DNA of 21,595 nt from a virus, in IMG/VR virus record IMGVR_UViG_3300020222_001218, positions 1 to 21,595 of that record; one strand, 5' to 3'. The notes beneath the pieces were generated by a model. That model had not been told where the DNA came from. It was given only the letters and a program-made list of their open reading frames with translations, and did not search any database. A program made the position numbers and the translations under genes. The number at the start of each line of letters is the position of its first letter. The stretch's first letter is position 1. Shown one piece after another: positions 5,894-14,237 of this stretch.

Positions 5894-6696
5894 ATCTTAC
5901 CCAACTCCGTAAACAAAGACATATGCTTGCCATCATGTCTTTCATAAATCTCATAATCATTTGGATTCTTTTTAACCAAATAACCAAGTGCAATTTGTTC
6001 ATTATTTACAAACTGATTTAGTATCATTTTGTTTAGAAGAACGTCATCAACATCTTGCCCAACTTTAAGAATAGATTTTACCGTCCCACCAAACATAGAT
6101 CCAAGAACATAAGATCTATTGTCCAAAAGATAACTTTCTGGAAGGGTTACTGCATTTGCAAGATCTTTATAAAATTCCATGTTCATTTGAATGAGGAATT
6201 TTTCACCCATGCCTTGTAGTGCTTCTACTGCATTTGAACTTGGGTAATCAAGATCTAGATTATAACCTTCAAAAAATCTGGATCCGCCAGCATCGAGCCA
6301 GAAGAAAAATTTACTATTAAATGGGTTTTCATCAATAGCAGTTTTCAACCACTCGAACTTAGAATATTGAATAATAGAATACATTGAGTGCTTACACTCG
6401 ATTCTATTTGGATCAGAGATTTTATTTTTATACTCATCAGATTCGATAATAGAATCCAGGGATTGTTTAAGATGATAATATGGAATTTGGTCTGCTGTTT
6501 GTACAATAATTTCTGTTGGGATATTGCTTCTCCTTTCTTCAATAAAAGGAACAAGATCTTCCGTTACAAAAAGAACCATTGGACATTTAAGTTTGAGAGT
6601 TAACTCAAACCATTTCAAATATTCATCCCAAGATCTACCATCCATTTCCTCCCTTTCGATATTAAAAAGAGAGGATACAATTGTGACTTCCTTCAT
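5890..6696 (-). CDS. HtrL/YibB-like protein, probable glycosyltransferase
   Basis: A 268-residue protein resembling the HtrL_YibB (WlaTC) family. Visible marks are the early VTIVSSLFNI, MVLFVTEDL near residue 40, YYHLKQSLDSII, and KFFFWLDAGGSRFF at about residues 129-142. Family members occur in LPS and capsule loci and are thought to act as glycosyltransferases, though this is less well shown than for GT4 or GT25. ATGA overlaps tie it to genes on both sides. The family call rests on motif memory. Confidence 0.7.
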   Translation of the reverse strand: MKEVTIVSSLFNIEREEMDGRSWDEYLKWFELTLKLKCPMVLFVTEDLVPFIEERRSNIPTEIIVQTADQIPYYHLKQSLDSIIESDEYKNKISDPNRIECKHSMYSIIQYSKFEWLKTAIDENPFNSKFFFWLDAGGSRFFEGYNLDLDYPSSNAVEALQGMGEKFLIQMNMEFYKDLANAVTLPESYLLDNRSYVLGSMFGGTVKSILKVGQDVDDVLLNKMILNQFVNNEQIALGYLVKKNPNDYEIYERHDGKHMSLFTELGKI

Positions 6697-7655
6697 AAAA
6701 CACTCATAATAGACTTAATACGATTCACATAAGTGTGATTCTCTTGAACATACATCATAGACTTTCTTATGTAGTCATGATCTAAACGCTTATCCATGGC
6801 ATCATGAAACATCAATCCAGTATCGGGAGAATATATGCAATGACCTTCAAGTTCTTTAAAGACCTCATATGAATTTGTAGTCCCCAAGTGTCCCCAACTA
6901 ATAGATTTGAAAACTCTACAAGGAACATATCCATTTTTAATATGCTCTGGACCACGAATATCAACACCAAGAATTGATTTCTTAGTTCTCAAAATAACTT
7001 CACTCTCACTTAGAGGATTGGAAAATGGGTCATTATGAATAAATTCTACACCATTCTTATTGCATTCGTCAATGAATGGTTTAAAGGTGCTGTAATTTTC
7101 ACATCTACCATGCGCTGAAATATTTCCACTAAAATAAATTTTATCTTCTCTTGGACAATTAATATCTTCAAAATTAAATTCTTCTGGTAGATAATTGGTT
7201 GCCCAAGTTACATAAAACTTATCATAATCTTCAATCCAATATTGATGATAATCATTTAAAACTTGGACTCTACGATTTTTCTTTTCTTGAAGATAGCAGC
7301 AAGGACCAACTTTGGTAACCCTCTCTTTATCAAGAGAATAATCATAAACATGATCTTTGTGCCACAAATGATTATATCTAACATCAACAAACTTCTTGAC
7401 ACCGCTATTAATATACTTTGCTGGATCTGGGCATACATGAACAAAGTATGTGCTTGTTTTATTCAGTGGAATATTTTTATCAGCAAATCCTTCCGTCCAA
7501 AAAACGCAGTCATTCCAATCAAAGTTATCAGGATACTCACCATCATGAAACCAATATGTTTCATATCCAAGATGAGTAAATGCTTTATAAAAAGCTGCAT
7601 GAATATAGGAGTGAGTATGAGAGTACAGGGGATAACCCCAAACAATAATTTTCAT
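6693..7655 (-). CDS. Probable GT-B glycosyltransferase
   Basis: A 320-residue protein starting MKIIVWGYPLYSHTHSYIHA, a Rossmann-like first strand followed by a His-rich loop. The C-terminal part (GPEHIKNGYVPCRVFKSIS, then GHLGTTNSYEVFKEL) looks like the donor-binding half of GT-B enzymes. I cannot assign a CAZy family. The start at ATG 7655 shares a base with the preceding stop (TGATG); the longer frame from 7706 runs into the upstream gene and is rejected. The context makes a sugar transfer role likely. Confidence 0.65.
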   Translation of the reverse strand: MKIIVWGYPLYSHTHSYIHAAFYKAFTHLGYETYWFHDGEYPDNFDWNDCVFWTEGFADKNIPLNKTSTYFVHVCPDPAKYINSGVKKFVDVRYNHLWHKDHVYDYSLDKERVTKVGPCCYLQEKKNRRVQVLNDYHQYWIEDYDKFYVTWATNYLPEEFNFEDINCPREDKIYFSGNISAHGRCENYSTFKPFIDECNKNGVEFIHNDPFSNPLSESEVILRTKKSILGVDIRGPEHIKNGYVPCRVFKSISWGHLGTTNSYEVFKELEGHCIYSPDTGLMFHDAMDKRLDHDYIRKSMMYVQENHTYVNRIKSIMSVL

Positions 7656-8326
7656 CAGTACATGTCCTTGTAACAATGGATGAGAGGCAGATCGCTTTGT
7701 TGCCAATTTGGTGTTCTATGAGTTTCGCCAAGTAGATTATTCACAGAACAATCATAACCACAAACCAAATAAAGAGTAGTAATAAATTGATCCATTGAAC
7801 CCATCACTGGATCATAATCTTCTTCAATAAATTGATTTACTTTACTAATATTTTCTTCAATAGTAAATAAGTTTTTGTTTAAAATAGAACCACCAGTTGC
7901 GCCATACCAATCTACATTTGGATTTGAATTATACTTCTCAACTATTTTATCATAAAGATAGACTTTGTTTCCTGGAACATAAGACATTGCAAGATTAAAG
8001 TCATCTTTAATATTAATTTTTCCCCTACAAAGAACATCATCCTCCATCAAAAGAACATAGTCAGTTCCGAAAACATTAAAACAATCAACTAATCTTTCAT
8101 AAAGAACCTTAGCATGTTCTAGTAGAAGATAATTCATTCCCGTATTAACTTCATCAAAAACATAATGACAATTGTATTTTTCTGCTAAATCTGAAAAATC
8201 ATCTCCATTATCAGAAATCAAATAATAAGGTACATCTGGATTGTGTGTTCGGAATTCGGAAATAGCGAATTCTGTTGCTTTTTTATTCTTATAGCACTGA
8301 TGATATGCAGCAAAAGTTTTGGTCAT
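7655..8326 (-). CDS. GT-A type glycosyltransferase-like protein
   Basis: A 223-residue protein starting MTKTFAAYHQCYKNKKATEF. It has a GT-A layout: nucleotide-binding strands, then LLMEDDVLCRG at about residues 92-102 with acidic residues placed like a DxD metal site, then WYGATGGSILNKN and SMDQFITTLYL. No exact family is recognised. Overlaps with both neighbours (ATGA and TGATG) keep it in the operon. It probably adds one sugar of the glycan. Confidence 0.65.
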   Translation of the reverse strand: MTKTFAAYHQCYKNKKATEFAISEFRTHNPDVPYYLISDNGDDFSDLAEKYNCHYVFDEVNTGMNYLLLEHAKVLYERLVDCFNVFGTDYVLLMEDDVLCRGKINIKDDFNLAMSYVPGNKVYLYDKIVEKYNSNPNVDWYGATGGSILNKNLFTIEENISKVNQFIEEDYDPVMGSMDQFITTLYLVCGYDCSVNNLLGETHRTPNWQQSDLPLIHCYKDMY

Positions 8327-9219
8327 AGATTTTTACCAATCCAGTCTTCAAGTGTTACAGTTGGACTCCACCCAAAAGTTTTTCTCAACTTTTCATTATT
8401 GGCAAGAGTTACTCTGGATTCACCAATCCTTGGTGGAATATTTACAATGTTGTCAGAGATCTGTTTTGCAATCTCATTTACGGAATGATTTTTACCAGTA
8501 CCAACATTATAAATCTGACCAAATGCATCCGAGTCTGGATTAGAAATAGCAACCATGACGTTTGCATTTACAACGTCAGAAACATGAGTAAAGTCTCTAC
8601 GCTGCTCTCCATCACCAACGATAGTTAGAGGTTCACCTGCTGCTTTCTGACGAAGAAAGATTCCAATTACTGGTGCATACTGCCCTCTAAGTGGTTGGCG
8701 TTCACCATACACATTAAAATATCTAAAACAAATAGTAGGAAGACCAAACAAGTCTGTATACATCTTGCAAAGTTTTTCACCATTCACCTTCGAAACCGAA
8801 TAAGGATTGAGACAATCATCAGGTTGAGTTTCAACATTTGGAAATGGATTCATTCCATAAGCAGAAGATGTGGATGAATACATTACACGCTTAACACCTG
8901 CTTCACGAGCACATTGAAGAACGGTTACAGTTCCCACTGAGTTGATACTGACTGCTTCAATAGGGTTTTCAATAGCAGGTTGAATACGTGCCTCTGCTGC
9001 AATATGAAATACATAGTCAACTCCATCATAGAGTGAACGTGTATTTTCATAGTCACGAATATCGTACTTATAATTTTGCGCTTTGTCGTTCCAGTAGAAT
9101 TGTTCATGAACATCAGAATATTCGTTATCAATCACTACAACTTCGTGTCCCATATCAATAAGACGATCTACAAGATTAGATCCAATAAATCCAGCGCCAC
9201 CAGTTACCAATGATTTCAT
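8323..9219 (-). CDS. NAD-dependent sugar epimerase (extended SDR, GalE/WbpP-like)
   Basis: A 298-residue extended short-chain dehydrogenase. GGAGFIGSN at 7-15 binds NAD, SSTSSAYG near 115-122 supplies the Ser/Thr, and Tyr140-x3-Lys144 (YSVSK) is the catalytic pair. FRYFNVYGERQ and DGEQRRDFTHVSDVV are typical of UDP-hexose 4-epimerases and related dehydratases. A C4 epimerase would supply UDP-Gal or UDP-GalNAc, the usual donors of the GT6 enzyme in this operon; that link is inference. It is slightly shorter than the typical 310-340 residues. Four bases separate it from the gene before. Confidence 0.88.
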   Translation of the reverse strand: MKSLVTGGAGFIGSNLVDRLIDMGHEVVVIDNEYSDVHEQFYWNDKAQNYKYDIRDYENTRSLYDGVDYVFHIAAEARIQPAIENPIEAVSINSVGTVTVLQCAREAGVKRVMYSSTSSAYGMNPFPNVETQPDDCLNPYSVSKVNGEKLCKMYTDLFGLPTICFRYFNVYGERQPLRGQYAPVIGIFLRQKAAGEPLTIVGDGEQRRDFTHVSDVVNANVMVAISNPDSDAFGQIYNVGTGKNHSVNEIAKQISDNIVNIPPRIGESRVTLANNEKLRKTFGWSPTVTLEDWIGKNL

Positions 9220-9223
9220 AAGA

Positions 9224-9781
9224 TTACTCCTTCACGTAAACTAGAACAACATCATCAGGTCTTCCCTTAACTTCCCTTAAATCGATTCGGGTAAAATTAG
9301 ATAGAAACTTTTCGGGATAAGATCCGGGTTCAGACCAGTCATTTACATCCTCAATTACATATGTGCCACCCTTTTTCAAATAAGATTTTAGAATTTGAAA
9401 GGTCTTTACAGTCAGATCTTTTTGATGAGAGGCATCATCAATAATAAAGTCAAACTTAGGAAGACTCTCAAAAGTACTGGGATCATCTTGGCTGCCTTCT
9501 GGAATAATAATCATATTAGTATATTTCTTTGGATCAATTTCCAAAGGAGAATAGTCAATATCACTCCCGTATATTTTACCATTCGGAAATAGTTCGGACC
9601 ATATTACCATACTGTGTCCACGCCAAGTACCAACTTCTAGCATGGTAAAATCTTCTACATTTTCATACTTAGATAGAAGTTCTGGATAAACTAAATCATA
9701 AGAATGACCAGCAGCTTTGTCAGTTAGTCCTTCTAGACTATATTCAATTAATTTATTTCTAATAGATTCTGTAAAACTCAT
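9224..9781 (-). CDS. SAM-dependent methyltransferase, possibly sugar O-methyltransferase
   Basis: A 185-residue class I methyltransferase. Motif I is MLEVGTWRGHS at about residue 47, the acidic ribose-binding end of strand two is SDIDYS, and FIIDDASHQKD resembles the metal-binding DD/DGSH site of MycE- and CmcI-like sugar O-methyltransferases. The end of the Rossmann core is KKGGTYVIEDV. It would cap or decorate a sugar of the glycan by O-methylation. Start at ATG 9781, one base after the preceding stop; a TTG at 9802 would add seven residues but would overlap more. Confidence 0.82.
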   Translation of the reverse strand: MSFTESIRNKLIEYSLEGLTDKAAGHSYDLVYPELLSKYENVEDFTMLEVGTWRGHSMVIWSELFPNGKIYGSDIDYSPLEIDPKKYTNMIIIPEGSQDDPSTFESLPKFDFIIDDASHQKDLTVKTFQILKSYLKKGGTYVIEDVNDWSEPGSYPEKFLSNFTRIDLREVKGRPDDVVLVYVKE

Positions 9782-9782
9782 T

Positions 9783-10430
9783 TTAATTCCAATTATTTGC
9801 AAAAAATGGATAAAGCATTCTCTCCCAAAAATGAGAGACTTCTACATATGGATGCTGAAACTCTGGATCATTCTTAATATGAATGTACTTCTCTTTGCTG
9901 TGCTGTAAGATCTTATCCTTTCTAACTGCAAAGTTGTGAGACCAAGCACATCGAGAAGGTCCAGGCCAAGGAAGATCAATGTAATTAACCCACCAATCTG
10001 TCATGTGAGCATACTCACAAACCTTATACCTCTCATCTGGTGTTGCCAATCTCCAATTTTGATGATCATAAACATTCTCATCTAATGGAGCAGAAATACC
10101 TTTATCATATGCTTCGTTCAAAACATAATCTAAAAATACCAGTGGATTTTTTTTATCATTTTCACTGTGAGTATTTTTGACATCACCAAGGTGATCATCT
10201 ACTCTTCCCTGTATGAATGCGACAACATCAGGTAGATTATCGTAGTGATCTACAATATAACAAAAGAAAGAATATGTTTCTAGTCCTATTGGATTCATAG
10301 AAACAACTTCTTTAAACTCTTCATTCTTTAACTCAGTTGTTTTGTTATAAACAACTGCGTCTTTTTTGTAATGATCAAGCCAGTCTAGGTTTTCATTATA
10401 CCTAGCAACACAAATGTCATAGGTAAACAT
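9783..10430 (-). CDS. DUF3431-like protein in the glycosylation operon
   Basis: A 215-residue protein matching the DUF3431 layout: ICVARYNENLDWL at the start, VVYNK, IGLETYSFFCYIVDHYDNLP, then VAFIQGRVDDH at about residues 71-81. The family is common in polysaccharide loci and resembles glycosyltransferases, but its reaction is not established. Many Trp, Tyr and His residues in the second half could bind sugar. The start shares a base with the preceding stop (TAATG). Confidence 0.72.
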   Translation of the reverse strand: MFTYDICVARYNENLDWLDHYKKDAVVYNKTTELKNEEFKEVVSMNPIGLETYSFFCYIVDHYDNLPDVVAFIQGRVDDHLGDVKNTHSENDKKNPLVFLDYVLNEAYDKGISAPLDENVYDHQNWRLATPDERYKVCEYAHMTDWWVNYIDLPWPGPSRCAWSHNFAVRKDKILQHSKEKYIHIKNDPEFQHPYVEVSHFWERMLYPFFANNWN

Positions 10431-11125
10431 TACGACTTCTCCATCTTACTTCTATCTAACATCCAAGCTTTTAAGTCTACTACGGCATGAGGAATTTGTA
10501 AATATGCAAACGTATGATGGACAAGTTCATGCATGTGACGAATTCCATCTTTATAGAAATCATCATATACTTTCAGAATGCCAAACTCTTGCATTCTGTG
10601 TTTTGGTCCAAGATAGAACCAATCACAATATTCTCTACCCCTACCTGCCTGTAAAGATCCATCCATCACATAAATTCCATCTTGATTGCAAAGTTCGAGA
10701 GGAACTCTATCTTTGAATTCTAGATCAGTTCTCATTCGAATAACAAGATCATAATCACCTTCAACAAGATCAATCGATTTCTTAACAGATGTCCATTGCG
10801 ACTTCTGGCGATATATTGATTGTCTTACAATGTCTTCTTCAAGAGAGAATTCCATTTGACTTACCATTTTAAAATTAGATAAGTCAAAGTCAAGATACTT
10901 TTCATAAACCATTTTTTTGGGATTCATCTTATTTTTGAATTCCAAAATTGGATCATAGTTTTCTGGATAAACCAAAGAACTATTCCAGGCAAATATTTGC
11001 CCACGATAACTCTCATCCCACCAGAAATGTGCATAGACATCAACCTCATGATCTTGGATGAGATTATCAAAATTCATCTTTTCAATGAATCTTGGTTGTC
11101 CCGCAAAACAAAGAGCAATTTTCAT
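10430..11125 (-). CDS. Glycosyltransferase-like protein, GQPRF paralogue 2
   Basis: A 231-residue protein starting MKIALCFAGQPRF. It is a paralogue of the gene at 11441-12196: both have the same start, DVYAHFWWDE or DVFAHLWFDE, an R-x-R-T-D motif (VIRMRTDLEF here), a DWFxxG block and a HELxHH/R block late in the chain. The layout is GT-A-like, and RTD may do the work of a DxD site, but no family name comes to mind. Start at ATG 11125, one base past the preceding stop; an upstream TTG at 11137 is less likely. Confidence 0.65.
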   Translation of the reverse strand: MKIALCFAGQPRFIEKMNFDNLIQDHEVDVYAHFWWDESYRGQIFAWNSSLVYPENYDPILEFKNKMNPKKMVYEKYLDFDLSNFKMVSQMEFSLEEDIVRQSIYRQKSQWTSVKKSIDLVEGDYDLVIRMRTDLEFKDRVPLELCNQDGIYVMDGSLQAGRGREYCDWFYLGPKHRMQEFGILKVYDDFYKDGIRHMHELVHHTFAYLQIPHAVVDLKAWMLDRSKMEKS

Positions 11126-11126
11126 A

Positions 11127-11441
11127 TCACTTTTCAAATACTAAACAAACAACTTGAAGATCTTCATTATTGTATGGAATATGAAAATCTGTCTGCTCTG
11201 CTTCTTTATCATAAGTTCCTTTTAGTTTCAAACCAGAACTCTCTACAATATCAATAAGAATTTCTGGTTTTATAAATTCACCAAAATCATTGTTGATATT
11301 AATGTCACTTGAAATGATAAACTTACCTTTTGGTTTTAGAACACGGTGAACTTGTTCTGCGACTTCTTTTGAGTAATCTTTCTCTAAAATTTCTTCTTTA
11401 AAGATATCTAAATCTTTTCTATTTAAAACTCTATTAAACAT
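11127..11441 (-). CDS. Methyltransferase remnant lacking the SAM-binding motif
   Basis: A 104-residue protein. EVAEQVHRVLKPKGKFIISS is the strand four to five region of class I methyltransferases of the UbiE/Methyltransf_11 type, and the rest fits the C-terminal half. The N-terminal half with the glycine-rich SAM motif is absent; nothing like it lies in the preceding gene. The ATG shares a base with the preceding stop (TGATG), so it is still set up for translation. Either it is a decayed gene or it needs a partner. It lies between two paralogous glycosyltransferase-like genes. Confidence 0.6.
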   Translation of the reverse strand: MFNRVLNRKDLDIFKEEILEKDYSKEVAEQVHRVLKPKGKFIISSDININNDFGEFIKPEILIDIVESSGLKLKGTYDKEAEQTDFHIPYNNEDLQVVCLVFEK

Positions 11442-12196
11442 CAGAATCTAGGCAACGTAATCATAATGGGATGTGCTTGAATATCAATTCCAAAACAATC
11501 AACCATTTTTCTATGTAGGAGCTCATGGCACCATGCTTTTTGATTTTCCCTCATACACTTATCAAAAATAAGTTGAGAAACTGGAAACACACTCATAAAA
11601 GCATCCATGACATCGGAACCACCAAAGTTGAACCAATCATTGATCATTCCATCAGGTTGGTTCATAATGCCAGTGAAGTTAATAACTTCTGGATTGTAAA
11701 TATTATACTGCATTTTAGTTTGAACCATAGAATCGGTTCTGCAACGAATCACCCAATCATACTTGAAATCATTTTCATATTCATGAAGTTTTTTAAGTTT
11801 ATTGACTTCATTCAGACTATAAAAGTAAGACAAGCAATTATTGACAGTCCTGTTTCGATAGTCAGGATCTAGTGGATTATCAATGGAACCTGGCCAATAT
11901 CTATAAAGAGAAGTTTCAAAATAAAGTTTTGAATCAACAAACTTTTTGCTTTTTTCAACAGAGATTGATACTGGGTTATAAATCGACTCAAAAGTTTCAA
12001 CAGCGTTTTCTGAAATCCGTTGATTTACCCAATCTCCATTTCCACCATACTTATAAGGACTCCTCTGTAAATCTTCATCAAACCAAAGATGTGCAAAAAC
12101 ATCTACATCATAATCTCTAATTACATTTTGTTTGATATATTCCGAACACTCCTTGACAAATCTTGGTTGCCCAGAAAAACATAATGCTATTTTCAT
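11441..12196 (-). CDS. Glycosyltransferase-like protein, GQPRF paralogue 1
   Basis: A 251-residue protein starting MKIALCFSGQPRFVKECSEY. It shares with the gene at 10430-11125 the start, DVFAHLWFDE at about residues 33-42, WVIRCRTDS with the R-x-R-T-D motif near 150, DWFNFGG and HELLHR. The pair probably arose by duplication and may add sugars at related steps. The ATG overlaps the stop of the SDR gene before it (ATGA). A transfer role is inferred from context and layout. Confidence 0.68.
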   Translation of the reverse strand: MKIALCFSGQPRFVKECSEYIKQNVIRDYDVDVFAHLWFDEDLQRSPYKYGGNGDWVNQRISENAVETFESIYNPVSISVEKSKKFVDSKLYFETSLYRYWPGSIDNPLDPDYRNRTVNNCLSYFYSLNEVNKLKKLHEYENDFKYDWVIRCRTDSMVQTKMQYNIYNPEVINFTGIMNQPDGMINDWFNFGGSDVMDAFMSVFPVSQLIFDKCMRENQKAWCHELLHRKMVDCFGIDIQAHPIMITLPRF

Positions 12197-13182
12197 AATT
12201 CAATCTCAGTTACTACCTTCTTAAATAATGATTCCAAATCAGTATTTGGTTCCCAACCAAGAAGTTCTTTTGCTTTTTGATAAGAACCTCTTGAATGCTT
12301 ATTCGTTTCCTTTGCGACAATATCTTTGTTTAAAGGGTATGAACCTTCAAATAGTTCTGGATAAGTATCCCACAACTTCGAAGCATCTCTATATGTAGGT
12401 TGAATGTCAGAACCAAAAACATCGGAGACATATTTAACAATTTGATTTACAGAAATCAAAGTCCCCGTACATACATTAAAAGTATCATCTGGTTTTTTAT
12501 CAAGACAAATATCAATCAAGTTTACAACGTCATCTACATGAATATAATCTCTCTTTTGCTCACCATCAGAATGAAGCATCGGAGGATTTCCCTTCTTAAT
12601 TTCTCTAACCAGATAATTTAGTAAAGGAGGATTCTTTCTATGAATATCTTGCCTTGGACCAAATACATTAAAGAACCTAAGGGTAGTAATTTTCATATCA
12701 TAATTAATACGATATGACTCACAAACTTCTTCTGCCATCTTTTTAGACAAAGAATACCAAAGCCTGGGATTTACACCCAGATCTTCGGTAAACACTTTTT
12801 CTTTATTGTTTTCATAGATAGCACTTGTACTTGCAAAAATAACATGCTGAACATTCCACTTTCTGGCACAATTTAGAATGTTCATTGTTCCAGCAACATT
12901 AACATCAATCGTCTCAGTGGAATTAGTTTCGCAATCGGGCAAGGCAGTGATAGCAGCTAAATGAATAATGCAATCATAATCACATCTAAGAAGGTTTTCT
13001 AAATTGGGATCACAGATACTTACATTATGAAAATCACCAAACTTCTCCCCATTGATAGTTAAATTCTCTTGGTATCCATTTCTAAGATTATCAACAAGAG
13101 TAAGAGTATGACCTTTCTTATGCAAGAAGTATCCCAAGGTAGATCCAATTCCACCTGCTCCACCAGTCAAAAGTATCTTCAT
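12193..13182 (-). CDS. NAD-dependent sugar epimerase/dehydratase (extended SDR)
   Basis: A 329-residue extended SDR with GGAGGIGS at 7-14 for NAD, FASTSAIYE for the active-site Ser/Thr, and Tyr143-x3-Lys147 (YSLSK). RFFNVFGPRQ and DGEQKRDYIHVDDVV are the substrate-side marks shared by UDP-hexose epimerases and nucleotide-sugar dehydratases. The second Gly-Gly in GGAGGIGS replaces the common Phe. Substrate is unknown; it differs clearly from the other SDRs in the operon, so it probably makes a different nucleotide sugar. ATGA overlaps link it to both neighbours. Confidence 0.85.
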   Translation of the reverse strand: MKILLTGGAGGIGSTLGYFLHKKGHTLTLVDNLRNGYQENLTINGEKFGDFHNVSICDPNLENLLRCDYDCIIHLAAITALPDCETNSTETIDVNVAGTMNILNCARKWNVQHVIFASTSAIYENNKEKVFTEDLGVNPRLWYSLSKKMAEEVCESYRINYDMKITTLRFFNVFGPRQDIHRKNPPLLNYLVREIKKGNPPMLHSDGEQKRDYIHVDDVVNLIDICLDKKPDDTFNVCTGTLISVNQIVKYVSDVFGSDIQPTYRDASKLWDTYPELFEGSYPLNKDIVAKETNKHSRGSYQKAKELLGWEPNTDLESLFKKVVTEIEL

Positions 13183-14237
13183 TTTAAAAACTCCTTTAAG
13201 TTATCACTGTTTCTTGGTATATTAATTGCTTCACATGAGGGATATGGATTACTCTTGGCAAAATCATTAATAATTACTCGCTTGCAATGGGGAAGACCTG
13301 TAATAAGTTCATCATACAATACTTCTTTTTCATCCAACTCTTTAATTGTCAATTCTCTCATATAATTTGGTCTACTTGTTGTCAGAACAATTTTTACTTT
13401 TCCAGACTTGCGAAGAAAGTTTAAATGATCAATATTATTTTGCAAAGACTCGCCATTACCTACATATGGTGGGAAATGAACAGATGAATTAGTTACCAAA
13501 GTCCCATCAATATCTACAAATAAACAACTATATTGACTCTTATAATTGTTCCAAGAATCAATAGTTCCCCAATCTTTAAAGTTTGTTGTTGAAAGTCCTT
13601 CAAACTTAGAACCCGAAAGTATCATTTCAAATATAACGTTGCTCACATAACATTCTCCTTCCAAGTCTTGAATTTTGTCAAAGGTTTCGCAGAACTGAGA
13701 TGCACTCTCAAATCCATATCCACCAGCAGAGAAAGTTGAACTAATTACTTTCTTTTCAACAATATTAGTAACAATTCCGTTTACATCAAGCTCAATATAA
13801 CTCTTAGTTCTGGCATTAATATCATCCATGTCATTAAGATCGAAGAACGCAATCTGATTAGTTGGAGATTCAATATTGCATTCATAGTATCCGTCAGAGT
13901 CTTTGATAAAGATAAATCCTTCAATACCCTCCTTCTTAATTGCATTATAGACAGTTTCTGATTGTGAAGATGTCTGCTCTTCCAAAAAGATAAACTTTGA
14001 CTTATTGATCAGACCACATTCTTCTAATTCATTTTTGAAACCTTTAAGAAATTGATATTTTTCCTCATGCTCATCTAAGAAAATAAAACATAGAGAATCA
14101 AAAAAATCCAAATTGATTCCCAGAATAGATTCTGTAACCATGAATCTATTCGTCATTGGATGAGTTAACATCCATTTAGGTCTCATCCCAGGAAATCTAG
14201 AAGACTTTCCCCCCATGGGAACAATTAAATTTTTCAT
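13179..14237 (-). CDS. Fused nucleotidyltransferase and HAD phosphatase
   Basis: A 352-residue two-domain protein. Residues 1 to about 230 resemble sugar-nucleotide pyrophosphorylases: VPMGGKSSRFPGMRPKWM carries the Gly-rich NTP loop, the Arg and the Lys of the family, and FIFIKDSDGYY supplies the acidic metal site. From about residue 238 a HAD domain follows: FVDIDGTLV with Asp242 and Asp244, TTSRPN as motif II, and INDF near the end as motif IV. Such pairs occur in capsule loci, where they make an unusual nucleotide-activated group. The kinase gene just before it overlaps by 41 bases, so phosphorylation, activation and phosphatase steps may act on one substrate. Confidence 0.82.
   Translation of the reverse strand: MKNLIVPMGGKSSRFPGMRPKWMLTHPMTNRFMVTESILGINLDFFDSLCFIFLDEHEEKYQFLKGFKNELEECGLINKSKFIFLEEQTSSQSETVYNAIKKEGIEGFIFIKDSDGYYECNIESPTNQIAFFDLNDMDDINARTKSYIELDVNGIVTNIVEKKVISSTFSAGGYGFESASQFCETFDKIQDLEGECYVSNVIFEMILSGSKFEGLSTTNFKDWGTIDSWNNYKSQYSCLFVDIDGTLVTNSSVHFPPYVGNGESLQNNIDHLNFLRKSGKVKIVLTTSRPNYMRELTIKELDEKEVLYDELITGLPHCKRVIINDFAKSNPYPSCEAINIPRNSDNLKEFLK

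Noticed and set aside
7263-7673. Plus-strand open frame of 136 codons
   Set aside because: It lies opposite the GT-B-like gene at 6693-7655 and the end of the next one, has no binding site and no sensible domain; it is a shadow of AT-rich coding sequence.
7656-7706. N-terminal extension of the GT-B-like protein
   Set aside because: It would overlap the upstream gene in another frame; ATG 7655 with TGATG overlap and the Rossmann-like MKIIVWG start is the natural beginning.
11525-11872. Plus-strand open frame of 115 codons
   Set aside because: Fully opposite a minus-strand paralogous glycosyltransferase gene with conserved motifs; no promoter or binding site.
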